The notes: generated by a model from the letters alone, not told the origin. A DNA stretch of 9,914 nt from Candidatus Poribacteria bacterium (GCA_014730235.1 WJIO01000061.1:1-9914); one strand, 5' to 3'. Shown: positions 1-6,829, numbered from the stretch's first letter. Numbers and translations: made by a program.

Positions 1-2
1 GC

Positions 3-353
3 ATTAAATTCGATAAAGACACCTTCTTTTACCACGAATGGCGTGATAGTTCCAGCCCATATAAAGCGGGGCCAAGCCTGTGGATTAAAGACGGCAGCCT
101 GATGATCCAGGGTAAGGTTCTGATGAAACTACCCCAGGATAGCTGGATACATTTTCATATAGAAGCCGGATTAGGCGAAAAGGCCGACGGAACATGGGAA
201 ATGAAAGTCAAAACCGAAAATCAGGATGCCAGTTTTGACAACCTGAAGACCGGAAGCCCGGACTGGAAAAAGCTTGAGTGGCTGGGTTTTGTCAGTAATA
301 GCGACACCAAAAGCGTGTTTTATCTGGATGATATTAAGCTTAATCAGCGTTAA
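3..353 (+). CDS. C-terminal end of a probably secreted protein (5' end outside window)
   Basis: The reading frame is open from base 3 to the TAA at 351-353, giving 116 residues, with no convincing start inside the window. The internal ATG at 102 lacks a ribosome binding site and cuts through a continuous domain, so the gene begins upstream. The visible part is rich in aromatic and beta-forming residues and ends in a pattern 'W..LEWLGFVSNSD...VFYLDDIKL'. This resembles the C-terminal concanavalin/LamG-like sandwich domain that follows catalytic or beta-helix domains in large secreted proteins of Planctomycetes and Lentisphaerae. That assignment rests on recalled pattern similarity only. A carbohydrate-related role is possible but not shown. 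The next gene is 465 bp away, so it is probably not in the same operon. No terminator with a T-run follows. Confidence 0.75.
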   Translation: MKFDKDTFFYHEWRDSSSPYKAGPSLWIKDGSLMIQGKVLMKLPQDSWIHFHIEAGLGEKADGTWEMKVKTENQDASFDNLKTGSPDWKKLEWLGFVSNSDTKSVFYLDDIKLNQR

Positions 354-417
354 AGTAAATTTATAATAGAAAATTAGCTCCAGAGGGGTGACATAATAAT
401 AGGAATATACCAGCTTA

Positions 418-453
418 TGTAGGTTGGGTTTCCCAGACTCAACCCAACCTACA
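418..453. repeat. Short inverted repeat of the GTAGGTTGGGTT type
   Basis: Arms 418-430 and 441-453 are perfect 13-bp reverse complements around a 10-nt loop. Hairpins built on GTAGGTTGGGTT/AACCCAACCTAC are dispersed in many bacterial genomes. No T-tract follows directly, so I do not call it a terminator. Confidence 0.75.
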
Positions 454-482
454 CAACTATAGAATTTTCATTAAAGAGTTGA

Positions 483-580
483 GGTTTTAGATTGCTTCGT
501 CGCTCCGCTCCTCGCAATGACAGACATACAATATATATCATTGCGAGGAGCGGAGCGACGAAGCAATCTCTGTTAAAACC
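483..580. repeat. Large dispersed-type palindrome (GAGGAGCGGAGCGACGAAG family)
   Basis: Bases 489-520 and 538-569 are perfect 32-bp reverse complements separated by a 17-nt AT-rich loop. The stem resumes with 6 bp (483-488 with 575-580) after a 5-nt bulge. Units of the form TTGCGAGGAGCGGAGCGACG facing each other are a known kind of high-copy intergenic repeat in environmental bacteria, comparable to REP/BIME units. It lies between two genes and is not followed by a T-tract. Coding on either strand is unlikely because the small frame crossing it merely reads through the palindrome. Confidence 0.85.
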
Positions 581-818
581 ATAAATATTTAGTAAAATAT
601 CTATAGTGACATAATAGAACAAAGATCTGGAAAAGCTTACCATCTTCCCTACCAGACATTTTTACACCTCAGAAGCAAACAATTTCCCATTACATTTTAG
701 ATTTAAGACCAAAAATTATTGACTATAACGACTATAGGATCACTAAAGGCATTCTGTGTTTATTTTGACAAAACAATAAACCAAAAAATGTTCCATTACA
801 GGTTTACGGGGGTGTATT

Positions 819-1253
819 ATGTCACTAAAGAGATGGTTTTTAACAGATAAAAGCGGTTTTTCCATTATGGAAGGGGTAGTAAGTATAGCAGTTTTTACTA
901 TAGCAGCCCTGGGAACATATACTTCCCTGATATTGACCCAGAGATATGTGCTACATTCCAGGCAAATGGCCCAGGCCGTAAATTATACTCGTTCAAAGCT
1001 GGAAGAAATTTCAGATATTGAAATAACTGAAATCGCTGATACATATCCACCAAATGAAAATAATTATTTATACGATGGATATGAACCATATCTACCTTCT
1101 GCGAGGTGGAAGGTACAATACTTTAACGAATATGGCAACCCATCAACAATGGCCAATCCATTGACCATAAGGATTACTCTATACTGGAAAAAGACGGACA
1201 ATTCGGATCATTCTATCCAGTTGGCCACAAAGGTAACACCGGGGGCAATATAG
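819..1253 (+). CDS. PilV-like minor prepilin
   Basis: A 144-residue type IV pilin-like protein. A short basic leader (residues 1-13, ending K-S-G) is followed by the prepilin peptidase site G13/F14 with the conserved Glu at mature position 5 (E18, 'FSIME'). A hydrophobic helix runs to about residue 38 ('GVVSIAVFTIAALGTYTSLI'). The rest is a small globular domain with no cysteines. The family is inserted in the inner membrane, processed by PilD and incorporated at or near the pilus tip as a priming minor pilin; a pseudopilin of a type II-like system is the alternative. The start is supported by a GGGGGTG ribosome binding site at 808-814. It is first in an operon with 1267-1938, 13 bp downstream, and the PilV-PilW-PilX order supports the call. 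Confidence 0.85.
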   Translation: MSLKRWFLTDKSGFSIMEGVVSIAVFTIAALGTYTSLILTQRYVLHSRQMAQAVNYTRSKLEEISDIEITEIADTYPPNENNYLYDGYEPYLPSARWKVQYFNEYGNPSTMANPLTIRITLYWKKTDNSDHSIQLATKVTPGAI

Positions 1254-1266
1254 GGGGATTGTTAAT

Positions 1267-1938
1267 ATGTTTGGGCTAAAAGCAAATAAACATATATTTT
1301 TTGGGGAAGAAGGTCTTACTCTTGTAGAAATTTTAATATCCCTGGTTATTATGTCCATAAGCATTCTGGGTACATACGGTATTTTAATAGCTGTCCAGGA
1401 GCAGCAATCGGACAAGATTGATACCATAAGAATGTATGACGAAGCCAGAATAGCGCTGGATCGGATGTACAGGGAAATATCTGAAACATCAAACAGGACA
1501 GTATCGGCAGGAACAGGGTGCAAAGGTGTAAGTTTTGCCTCTGCCCGGAATTCCAATGGCGTTTTCCAATGGGAGACTTACGGTTCATTAAATTTCAGCC
1601 GTCCTGTCTGGAAAAAAGCAGTAATTTATTATGTATATAAAAAATCACCACAAGAACCGAATAAATTGTGTTTATACAGAAAAACAGTAAACAAAACCAA
1701 CTGGTCAGGTCAGAACAGGCATTATAACACCTGTGGTGCGGTAGGATATAACGGTGAAATTGTCGCTGAAGATGTCTATGATCTTACCTTTTACCCTACA
1801 GATGTTACAGCACAGAATCATTACATTCAGGTAAATCTGGAAATGAAAATAACCCCTGATGAAGACGAAGATGAAGAAGCCATTCAACCAGGAATAAAAC
1901 TCAGCACAGTTATTCCCATGATGAATCGAGAAAGGTAA
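1267..1938 (+). CDS. PilW-like minor prepilin
   Basis: A 223-residue prepilin. Leader residues 1-16 end in E-E-G and are cut before L17. Mature residue 5 is Glu (E21 in 'LTLVE'), followed by a hydrophobic helix to about residue 45. The C-terminal ~175 residues form the periplasmic domain, with three cysteines (in 'GCKG', 'LCLY' and 'NTCG') that could make a disulfide. An acidic stretch (D-E-D-E-D-E-E) lies near the end. The AGGGGGA ribosome binding site (1252-1258) overlaps the stop codon of the PilV-like gene, so the two are likely translated together. By family this is a PilW/PulJ-type minor pilin that joins the PilV- and PilX-like proteins in an initiation complex. The body is too divergent to tell a type IV pilus from a type II secretion pseudopilus. 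Confidence 0.82.
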   Translation: MFGLKANKHIFFGEEGLTLVEILISLVIMSISILGTYGILIAVQEQQSDKIDTIRMYDEARIALDRMYREISETSNRTVSAGTGCKGVSFASARNSNGVFQWETYGSLNFSRPVWKKAVIYYVYKKSPQEPNKLCLYRKTVNKTNWSGQNRHYNTCGAVGYNGEIVAEDVYDLTFYPTDVTAQNHYIQVNLEMKITPDEDEDEEAIQPGIKLSTVIPMMNRER

Positions 1939-1939
1939 A

Positions 1940-1946
1940 GAGGTGA
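1940..1946 (+). promoter_or_regulatory. Ribosome binding site deciding the PilX-like start
   Basis: GAGGTGA lies 5 nt before the ATG at 1952. This favours 1952 over the upstream in-frame GTG at 1943, which itself falls inside this site. Confidence 0.6.
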
Positions 1947-1951
1947 AGGTT

Positions 1952-3595
1952 ATGACAAAACAACATCCAAAGGGATTTGGTATATTCATTTTACATGAAG
2001 AAGGCTTCGCGTTAGTTGTTACGGTGGTTATAGCATTTATACTGGTTTTATTTGGTGGATCGCTCATGACCATTGCCATGCAGGAAATAAAACAGGTAAG
2101 CCAAGAGAAAAAGTCAAAAGACGCTTTTTACCTTGCTCGAGCTGGTATAGCTGATTCAATAGACACCCTTAGAAATGAATATTACTATATATCCGAGGAA
2201 AAATACACCCGTTATTATGTGTCCTTTGAAAGTGGAAGTTACAGCTACTCTATTGAACCTCTGGGAAAAGTCCATTTTATCGGCAGCAAGTATATGACCG
2301 GAACATTCCATGTTGAGGCTGTTGGCTATAAGGATGGCAAAAACCGGGGGCTTGGTTCTAAGATAGAGCGGGATACGTTTCTCAGGTACTCCAGATTTGT
2401 CAGCCAGGGAAGCCTTAGTTATGCAGCAAATGCAGAAATATTTGCCGATGTTTACGTTGGTAATGATCTCAACCTAAACGGTTATCCTGTAACTTTTCAT
2501 GGTGATCTGGAAATCGGCGGCAGGATTAACAACCAGCACAGAGGTATTTATGACGGTGATATAAGGGGAATAGGCCCTGGAATTGATTTACACGATTCTG
2601 TGAATATCAGTTATTACAGAGATCTGGCCAGGGGGAATATACCCAACGAAGGAACCGGCGTATATCTTTCCAATACAATTTCATTAGATTTAAGCCTCTT
2701 TGATTTCTCAAATAATCCACCGACATATAACGGATATCAACTTCCTTCAGACTTCAATGGTGTAATATTCTGTGAGAGTGATATATACGTGGAAGGCACA
2801 TTGGAAGGCGCAAAGATAGGCGACGAAACCAAAGGCTCTCTTACTTTTATCTCTAACGATGACATTATTGCCACCGATCATGTCCGCACAGGTAATGGCA
2901 ACGAGGATTCCCGCAGTACAGGTTCAGTAACTTTTAACCAGAGAAGCGGAAGAAGACAGACAGAATATGTAAACCTTAACGGCATTATTGATGACGATAC
3001 TACTGCTTTAAAGCTCAGGATAAATGGCAGTAGATGGAGCAAAATGAGGATGTATATAAAGGAAGATGGGGATGTCATTGCCCAGACAGACCTGGTGCGA
3101 GAGTCTGGATCACCAAATGAGCAGACAGCGATAGTTAATAACGTCATATTAGACCCTGATAACCACAACTACCAGGCGGAAATTCAATTTTACTCATCAG
3201 ACAGAGGTAATAATTACGCCAATGTAGAGGCATATGACGGAGAGCCTGTAAACGTGGGTTTTGTGGCTAAGGATATGTTTTATATTGATGATAACACCCC
3301 AAGAGAATTGGTGATAGATGCGGCAATACTGACAAGAAACCGAACATGGAACGCTCTGGGTAATTATTATAGTCATCCTGATGGTTTTGACTCCGGCAAC
3401 TGGGAGTTAACCATAAACGGTCCAATTATAACATATAACGGTGGTTCGGCGGGGCCATGGTCCAGTTATGGCAAAAGAAATTACAATTATGATATGGATA
3501 TGATCGAATACCCGCCACCAGCTTTTCCCGTACCTTCAGATGGATGGAAAATTGCATATTGGTATTACATGAAAGAGGATGAAATTACATTATGA
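1952..3595 (+). CDS. PilX-like protein with a large C-terminal ectodomain
   Basis: A 547-residue protein. The N-terminus is prepilin-like: leader ending 'HEEG' at residue 18, then 'FALVVTVVIAF', a hydrophobic helix to about residue 43. Mature position 5 is Val rather than Glu, as in PilX and GspK-type proteins. A segment 'KDAFYLARAGIADSI' (residues 56-70) matches the helix conserved after the membrane segment in PilX N-terminal domains, though Arg63 stands where Glu is usual. Residues ~140-547 form a long Gly/Asn/Tyr/Asp-rich, beta-prone region ('DVYVGNDLNLNGYPVTFHGDL') suggestive of a repetitive beta structure. Typical PilX proteins have about 150-250 residues, so this one carries an extra domain. 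The gene follows PilW by 13 bp and overlaps the next gene by 4 bp (ATGA). It is probably a pilus-tip or secretion-tip component. Confidence 0.75.
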   Translation: MTKQHPKGFGIFILHEEGFALVVTVVIAFILVLFGGSLMTIAMQEIKQVSQEKKSKDAFYLARAGIADSIDTLRNEYYYISEEKYTRYYVSFESGSYSYSIEPLGKVHFIGSKYMTGTFHVEAVGYKDGKNRGLGSKIERDTFLRYSRFVSQGSLSYAANAEIFADVYVGNDLNLNGYPVTFHGDLEIGGRINNQHRGIYDGDIRGIGPGIDLHDSVNISYYRDLARGNIPNEGTGVYLSNTISLDLSLFDFSNNPPTYNGYQLPSDFNGVIFCESDIYVEGTLEGAKIGDETKGSLTFISNDDIIATDHVRTGNGNEDSRSTGSVTFNQRSGRRQTEYVNLNGIIDDDTTALKLRINGSRWSKMRMYIKEDGDVIAQTDLVRESGSPNEQTAIVNNVILDPDNHNYQAEIQFYSSDRGNNYANVEAYDGEPVNVGFVAKDMFYIDDNTPRELVIDAAILTRNRTWNALGNYYSHPDGFDSGNWELTINGPIITYNGGSAGPWSSYGKRNYNYDMDMIEYPPPAFPVPSDGWKIAYWYYMKEDEITL

Positions 3596-3999
3596 AAACC
3601 AAATCAAACAGCAGAACAATGTATATATTCCTTGGGGTTTTTGTAGCAGCAGTTCTGGGTTTGTTTGTTCTTATGCACCTCACAACACGATCTCTGGAAG
3701 AGCAAATGTCATACCAGGAGTACGAGTCAACAGAGGAAAAACAAACAGCTAAAGCTGATCAGGTCCAGGATGTTTCAGCAAATCAAAAGAACGTGGTTAA
3801 AAACGAGATCACCAGACCGGAAAAAGAACAAAAACTAAACCAAGAAGAAGAAACAGAGAAAACAAAGAAACCAGAAACCTACCCAAGAATAGAAAGCTCC
3901 AAAAATACCACAGATGACTGGATGTTTGAAGGTGGTGAAGAAATAGAGGCTAAAATAGATTCACATAGCAAAAATGAATTGACAAAACCTAGTGAGTAA
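3592..3999 (+). CDS. Small single-pass membrane protein with a charged low-complexity tail
   Basis: 135 residues. A short basic N-terminus (K2, K4, R8) precedes one membrane helix (about residues 10-29, 'MYIFLGVFVAAVLGLFVLM'), so the N-terminus is probably cytoplasmic and the tail periplasmic. The remaining ~105 residues are rich in Glu, Lys, Gln, Thr and Asn with almost no hydrophobic residues, and are probably disordered or partly coiled coil. The start codon overlaps the stop of the PilX-like gene (ATGA at 3592-3595), which points to translational coupling and a shared role in the pilus system. I do not recognise the family. Such anchored, extended proteins can act as periplasmic spacers or partners in envelope assemblies, but no function is shown. 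Confidence 0.7.
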   Translation: MKTKSNSRTMYIFLGVFVAAVLGLFVLMHLTTRSLEEQMSYQEYESTEEKQTAKADQVQDVSANQKNVVKNEITRPEKEQKLNQEEETEKTKKPETYPRIESSKNTTDDWMFEGGEEIEAKIDSHSKNELTKPSE

Positions 4000-4020
4000 G
4001 TAATTACCAATAAACATTTT

Positions 4021-4208
4021 GGTTCTTTGGGGTTTGGTGTGGCAATAATTGAAAACCCTATCAGCTTGGTCATTCCTGCGAAGGCAGGAATCCAGAAAAC
4101 ACACTATTAATAACAGGATTCCTGCTTTCTCAGGAATGACAAGTAAAGTGGTTTTTTTATGTAAAATTTGTAATTTTTCTTCATTACCACACTAATCCCG
4201 GAAGAACC
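4021..4208. mobile_element. Degenerate MITE-like element, copy 1
   Basis: Terminal inverted repeats 4021-4042 and 4187-4208 match at 18 of 22 positions and have the same sequence type (GGTTCTT....GTGTGG) as the better preserved element at 6972-7109. The interior holds a second inverted repeat (4069-4140). No transposase is encoded. The 8 bases outside each end (AACATTTT and AAAAAGAA) do not match, so the target duplication is lost or the true right end is elsewhere (see 4276-4300). Confidence 0.6.
4069..4140. repeat. Inner palindrome of the GTCATTCCTGC type
   Basis: Arms 4069-4093 and 4116-4140 are reverse complements at 23 of 25 positions, with a 22-nt spacer. The arm GTCATTCCTGCGAAGGCAGG is itself partly palindromic. 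The same short unit recurs at 7037-7062. Such GTCATTCCTGC..GCAGGAATGAC units are a common dispersed intergenic repeat. Confidence 0.8.
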
Positions 4209-4275
4209 AAAAAGAAAAGCTCAGCAGGAGCTTCACCCTCCCGAAAACAAGGTAAGTCTTCAGCAATTTATATTC

Positions 4276-4300
4276 CCGCACTTAAGTCGAAAGAACCAAA
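4276..4300. repeat. Isolated right-end-like sequence of the MITE family
   Basis: CCGCACTTAAGTCGAAAGAA followed by CCAAA resembles the right ends at 4187-4212 and 7088-7113 (CCACACTAAACCC.GAAGAACC). It could be the end of an older, longer insertion that starts at 4021. The outside 8-mers AACATTTT (4013-4020) and AAATTTTT (4298-4305) agree at 6 of 8 bases. Confidence 0.4.
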
Positions 4301-4331
4301 TTTTTTAAATGAAGACTGATTAGCTAAACGG

Positions 4332-4384
4332 GGAATATACTCCTGTAAATCTTATGTTTACATTGTTAAAACAGGAGGTATTCC
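4332..4384 (+). promoter_or_regulatory. Leader hairpin that could mask the msrA ribosome binding site
   Basis: In the mRNA, 4332-4346 (GGAATATACTCCTGT) can pair with 4371-4384 (ACAGGAGGTATTCC): 14 pairs including one G-U, with A4339 bulged and a 24-nt loop. The 3' arm contains the whole AGGAGG of msrA (4373-4378). A competing hairpin, TGTAAA (4344-4349) with TTTACA (4357-4362), would break the upper part of the stem. This is read from the sequence; regulation is inferred. Confidence 0.5.
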
Positions 4385-4388
4385 AAAG

Positions 4389-4979
4389 ATGAAAAAAATT
4401 GCCATTTTAATTTTAGCATCATTTTTACCTTTTGCCTCCTTCTGTGGATGCAAGTCTGAAAAAATTGTGGCTCAGGATATACAGGAGTATAGAGGTGATA
4501 TAGATATGGAACACGCAACTTTTGCGGCAGGATGTTTTTGGGGTGTTGAATATACATTTAGCAAAGTTGAAGGTGTAGCTTCTACAAAAGTTGGCTATAC
4601 CGGCGGTCATACGGAAAACCCCACGTATAAAGAAGTTTGCAGAAAAAATACAGGACATGCGGAAGCCGTTTTCGTGGAGTATGATCCTGATGTGGTGTCA
4701 TACGAAGAGCTTCTGGATGTTTTCTGGAAGGTTCATGATCCTACAACCCTCAACCGTCAGGGACCGGATATAGGAAGCCAGTATAGATCGGCCATTTTTT
4801 ATCACAACGAAGAACAGAAAAAAGCCGCTATGGAATCCAAAGACATGCTTCAGAAATCCGGCAAATATAGAAGAGATATAGTAACAGAAATAACTCCAGC
4901 CTCTACATTCTACAAGGCCGAAGATTATCACCAGAAGTATTACGAGAAAAAAGGTTTGACCGGCTGTGGAATAGGCTGA
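4389..4979 (+). CDS. msrA: Peptide-methionine (S)-S-oxide reductase MsrA, exported form
   Basis: 196 residues. MsrA reduces the S-epimer of methionine sulfoxide in oxidised proteins back to methionine, using a catalytic Cys recycled by disulfide exchange. The hallmark 'GCFWG' is at residues 48-52 with catalytic Cys49. Further family motifs are 'GYTGG', 'GHAEAV', '[21 protein letters not shown]' and the C-terminal 'EDYHQKYY'; Cys193 near the end may be a resolving cysteine. Residues 1-21 are an export signal ('[20 protein letters not shown]'), possibly a lipoprotein signal with Cys21, though the lipobox is imperfect, so the enzyme probably works in the envelope. AGGAGG at 4373-4378 precedes this start. 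The internal Met40 (4506) has its own strong site and begins exactly where cytosolic MsrA proteins begin. The gene is monocistronic, ending at a shared terminator. Confidence 0.95.
   Translation: MKKIAILILASFLPFASFCGCKSEKIVAQDIQEYRGDIDMEHATFAAGCFWGVEYTFSKVEGVASTKVGYTGGHTENPTYKEVCRKNTGHAEAVFVEYDPDVVSYEELLDVFWKVHDPTTLNRQGPDIGSQYRSAIFYHNEEQKKAAMESKDMLQKSGKYRRDIVTEITPASTFYKAEDYHQKYYEKKGLTGCGIG
4491..4498 (+). promoter_or_regulatory. Internal ribosome binding site within msrA
   Basis: AGAGGTGA lies 7 nt before the in-frame ATG at 4506 (Met40). Initiation there would give a 157-residue MsrA without the export signal. Confidence 0.45.
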
Positions 4980-4982
4980 TTA

Positions 4983-5038
4983 TAATAAAACCAAAAACGG
5001 GGATGCGATATATCGCATCCCCGTTTTTGGTTTTATTA
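4983..5038. terminator. Bidirectional terminator, perfect 56-bp palindrome
   Basis: Bases 4983-5010 and 5011-5038 are perfect 28-bp reverse complements. The stem has a GC-rich core (CGGGGATGCG) flanked by A5 and T5 tracts that give a U-rich 3' side in both directions. It sits between the converging ends of msrA (4979) and the minus-strand gene (5045), so it probably serves both. Confidence 0.92.
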
Positions 5039-5044
5039 AAGGGT

Positions 5045-6829
5045 TTACATACCGGCCATCTGGGAAAAATCATTTATAGTCCGGGTGAAATTCTGTATTT
5101 CACTGATGCGAAAATAGATAGTATTCTGAAGCCCATCATCGTTAAACCTTGTGGAAGCGGCAAACCCCACCCCGGGTTTTACTTCCTTTCTCGTTAGTCT
5201 ACCGCCCATCTGACGCACCATCATATTCATTATAAATTTCATATAACCCGAAGGCGCTACATAAAGACTCATATTGCTTTTATGGGATAAGCGTATGTTT
5301 AACTCGTCAAAACCAGGCGTATACTGTATGCTGGTTCCCCGGCCCTTTATAGAATCAATTGCCGTTTTTATGGTGCTTGCCGACTGAGAGACTGCATATA
5401 TTATTTTATCATCCACAAAAGCATACCATGTAAAGACTCTGTCGGGATAGTTCATTGATCTATTAGGCATATTCTGATTCATTTCACCCAAATCCATCTG
5501 GAAACTTTTTATATTTACACCTGTGTAATTCTGGGAAGGACCCTTTGACATTTTAAAATCCAGACCAAAGGCCTTATTCATTGGTCGAATTAGATCTTCC
5601 ATGTAGTCCAGATTTCCCAATGTTTTTCGGGCTTTTTCCCGGTCTTTAAGGTCTATTATATAAACCACCCGGGGCATTGTTTTGTCGGCATCAGTAAGGA
5701 AGGCGTAAGCAATCTCGTCCCCCAGGCATGACATCATATCATCAACGGCTTTTTTGTATTTATCCCGGAAAAACGCCAGCTCATCCTGTTGAATATCTTC
5801 TGCTATTGATTCCAGCATTATATCAAGCATAATTTCATTTATCTTACTGTAGGTTTCAGAATCAACAGTCATTCCACCAGCCATGAAAATATCACCCGGA
5901 AGCTGGTTGATTAACCTCATACGACTCGGTTTCATATTCTTCAGAAAAGGACAGACAGGACTGGCGGGAAAAACCTTGAGAGAATCGTTGAACCAGACTC
6001 CGCTTCTTTCTATACCAAGGCTAAAGGAATATGATTTGATCTGCTTTAACAGCCACAGCCCAATATCCATCTCGGAACTTACCAGATTGGCCACATTCAT
6101 ATTTTTATACGGCGTTGACGATCCCTGCTGCTTCATCTGTTTTATCATTTCGGCTTTGGCGTTGTTTAATTTATTCTCCAGAAAAGACGTATTATCAACT
6201 GTGATCTTCCCTACTGATACATATATCAAGACATCCCCTGAACGCAGGTTCTTTATATTCGATGTATATGCCCCGTTGTCAGCTATTGATGGCTTGTCTT
6301 TCAAATGTGTTTCGATTGCATCTGTTATGTCGGATTTTTTCTTTGAGTATACGAATATATCATCCAGAAATACCCAGGCTGAGTCAGGGCTTGGTTGACC
6401 GTAAGTTACACCTTTATATTCCTTTTTATCCCCACCAATTTTTTCTTCAATAGCCTTTTGCGCTTTTTGTAATGATGCAATATGGACGGCCACACCGGGA
6501 GGGTTGTTAAAAGAGGCATTGTTCCAGAAAATACAAGCATCTCTTTTCATATCAAATCCAAGACCCTCCAGGGCCATAATATCATGCACATCTGTTCCTG
6601 TGGATTGTTTTAAAAGCATTGCCATTGATACATGGGGAACATCGTCTATTTCCAGGGAATTCATAAGTTTAGACAATTTCAGATCGAAATTCCTGGGATT
6701 GGATATTTTGACGATAATTGAAGAATTCTCAGGAATTACCCTGACAACAGAATCCTGTTGAGAAAAGGCCGGCGTATTTGCAAAAAGAAGAATTACTATG
6801 ACTATTGATATTAAAAGATTTATTTTCAT
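5045..6829 (-). CDS. Exported protein of unknown function, DUF3352-like
   Basis: 594 residues from the ATG at 6829, which follows GGGGAGGT (6842-6835) by 5 nt and begins a clean signal peptide: 'MKINLLISIVIVILLFANTPAFS', likely cut before Gln24. The longer frame to 6898 starts inside a probable -10 box and is rejected. The mature part opens with 'VIPENSSIIVKISN' and holds repeated blocks of a form '..PDSAWVFLDDIFVYSKKKSDITDAIETH' and 'FTWYAFVDDKIIYAVSQSASTIKTAIDS'. These alternate beta strands with a helix after 'S', the pattern I associate with DUF3352-type periplasmic proteins. No catalytic motif is visible. It is probably soluble in the periplasm or on the surface. It stands alone, convergent with msrA. 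The family label is tentative; that it is an exported protein is much surer. Confidence 0.85.
   Translation of the reverse strand: MKINLLISIVIVILLFANTPAFSQQDSVVRVIPENSSIIVKISNPRNFDLKLSKLMNSLEIDDVPHVSMAMLLKQSTGTDVHDIMALEGLGFDMKRDACIFWNNASFNNPPGVAVHIASLQKAQKAIEEKIGGDKKEYKGVTYGQPSPDSAWVFLDDIFVYSKKKSDITDAIETHLKDKPSIADNGAYTSNIKNLRSGDVLIYVSVGKITVDNTSFLENKLNNAKAEMIKQMKQQGSSTPYKNMNVANLVSSEMDIGLWLLKQIKSYSFSLGIERSGVWFNDSLKVFPASPVCPFLKNMKPSRMRLINQLPGDIFMAGGMTVDSETYSKINEIMLDIMLESIAEDIQQDELAFFRDKYKKAVDDMMSCLGDEIAYAFLTDADKTMPRVVYIIDLKDREKARKTLGNLDYMEDLIRPMNKAFGLDFKMSKGPSQNYTGVNIKSFQMDLGEMNQNMPNRSMNYPDRVFTWYAFVDDKIIYAVSQSASTIKTAIDSIKGRGTSIQYTPGFDELNIRLSHKSNMSLYVAPSGYMKFIMNMMVRQMGGRLTRKEVKPGVGFAASTRFNDDGLQNTIYFRISEIQNFTRTINDFSQMAGM

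Larger units (their letters stand above)
354..818. other. 465-bp intergenic region
   Basis: Apart from the two inverted repeats (418-453, 483-580) I see no gene here. The last part, 700-818, is AT-rich and must hold the promoter of the pilin operon. A TTGACA at 765-770 and a TTGACT at 719-724 are present, but neither has a good -10 box at the right distance. A 9-nt near-repeat (GACTATA at 721-727 and again at 730-736) lies in this stretch. Confidence 0.6.
4000..4388. other. Repeat-rich intergenic region upstream of msrA
   Basis: No gene is visible in these 389 bp. They hold a degenerate nested inverted repeat (4021-4208), an extra copy of its right end (4276-4300), a 6-bp hairpin at 4217-4233, and the msrA leader hairpin (4332-4384). 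A T7 run at 4152-4158 follows the inner palindrome, so the structure could also stop transcription from the pilin operon. Confidence 0.6.

Noticed and set aside
489-569. CRISPR-like repeat pair
   Set aside because: There are only two units, in inverted rather than direct orientation, with no spacers and no cas genes.
449-643. 64-codon minus-strand frame across the large palindrome
   Set aside because: It exists only because the palindrome lacks stop codons in that frame. There is no start signal or protein-like composition.
765-770. TTGACA as -35 box of the pilin operon
   Set aside because: At 16-18 bp downstream there is no acceptable -10 hexamer (ATGTTC region), so I do not call a promoter here.
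5883-6398. 171-codon open frame on the plus strand
   Set aside because: It is antisense to the 594-residue exported protein, which has a signal peptide and a ribosome binding site. The plus frame has neither.
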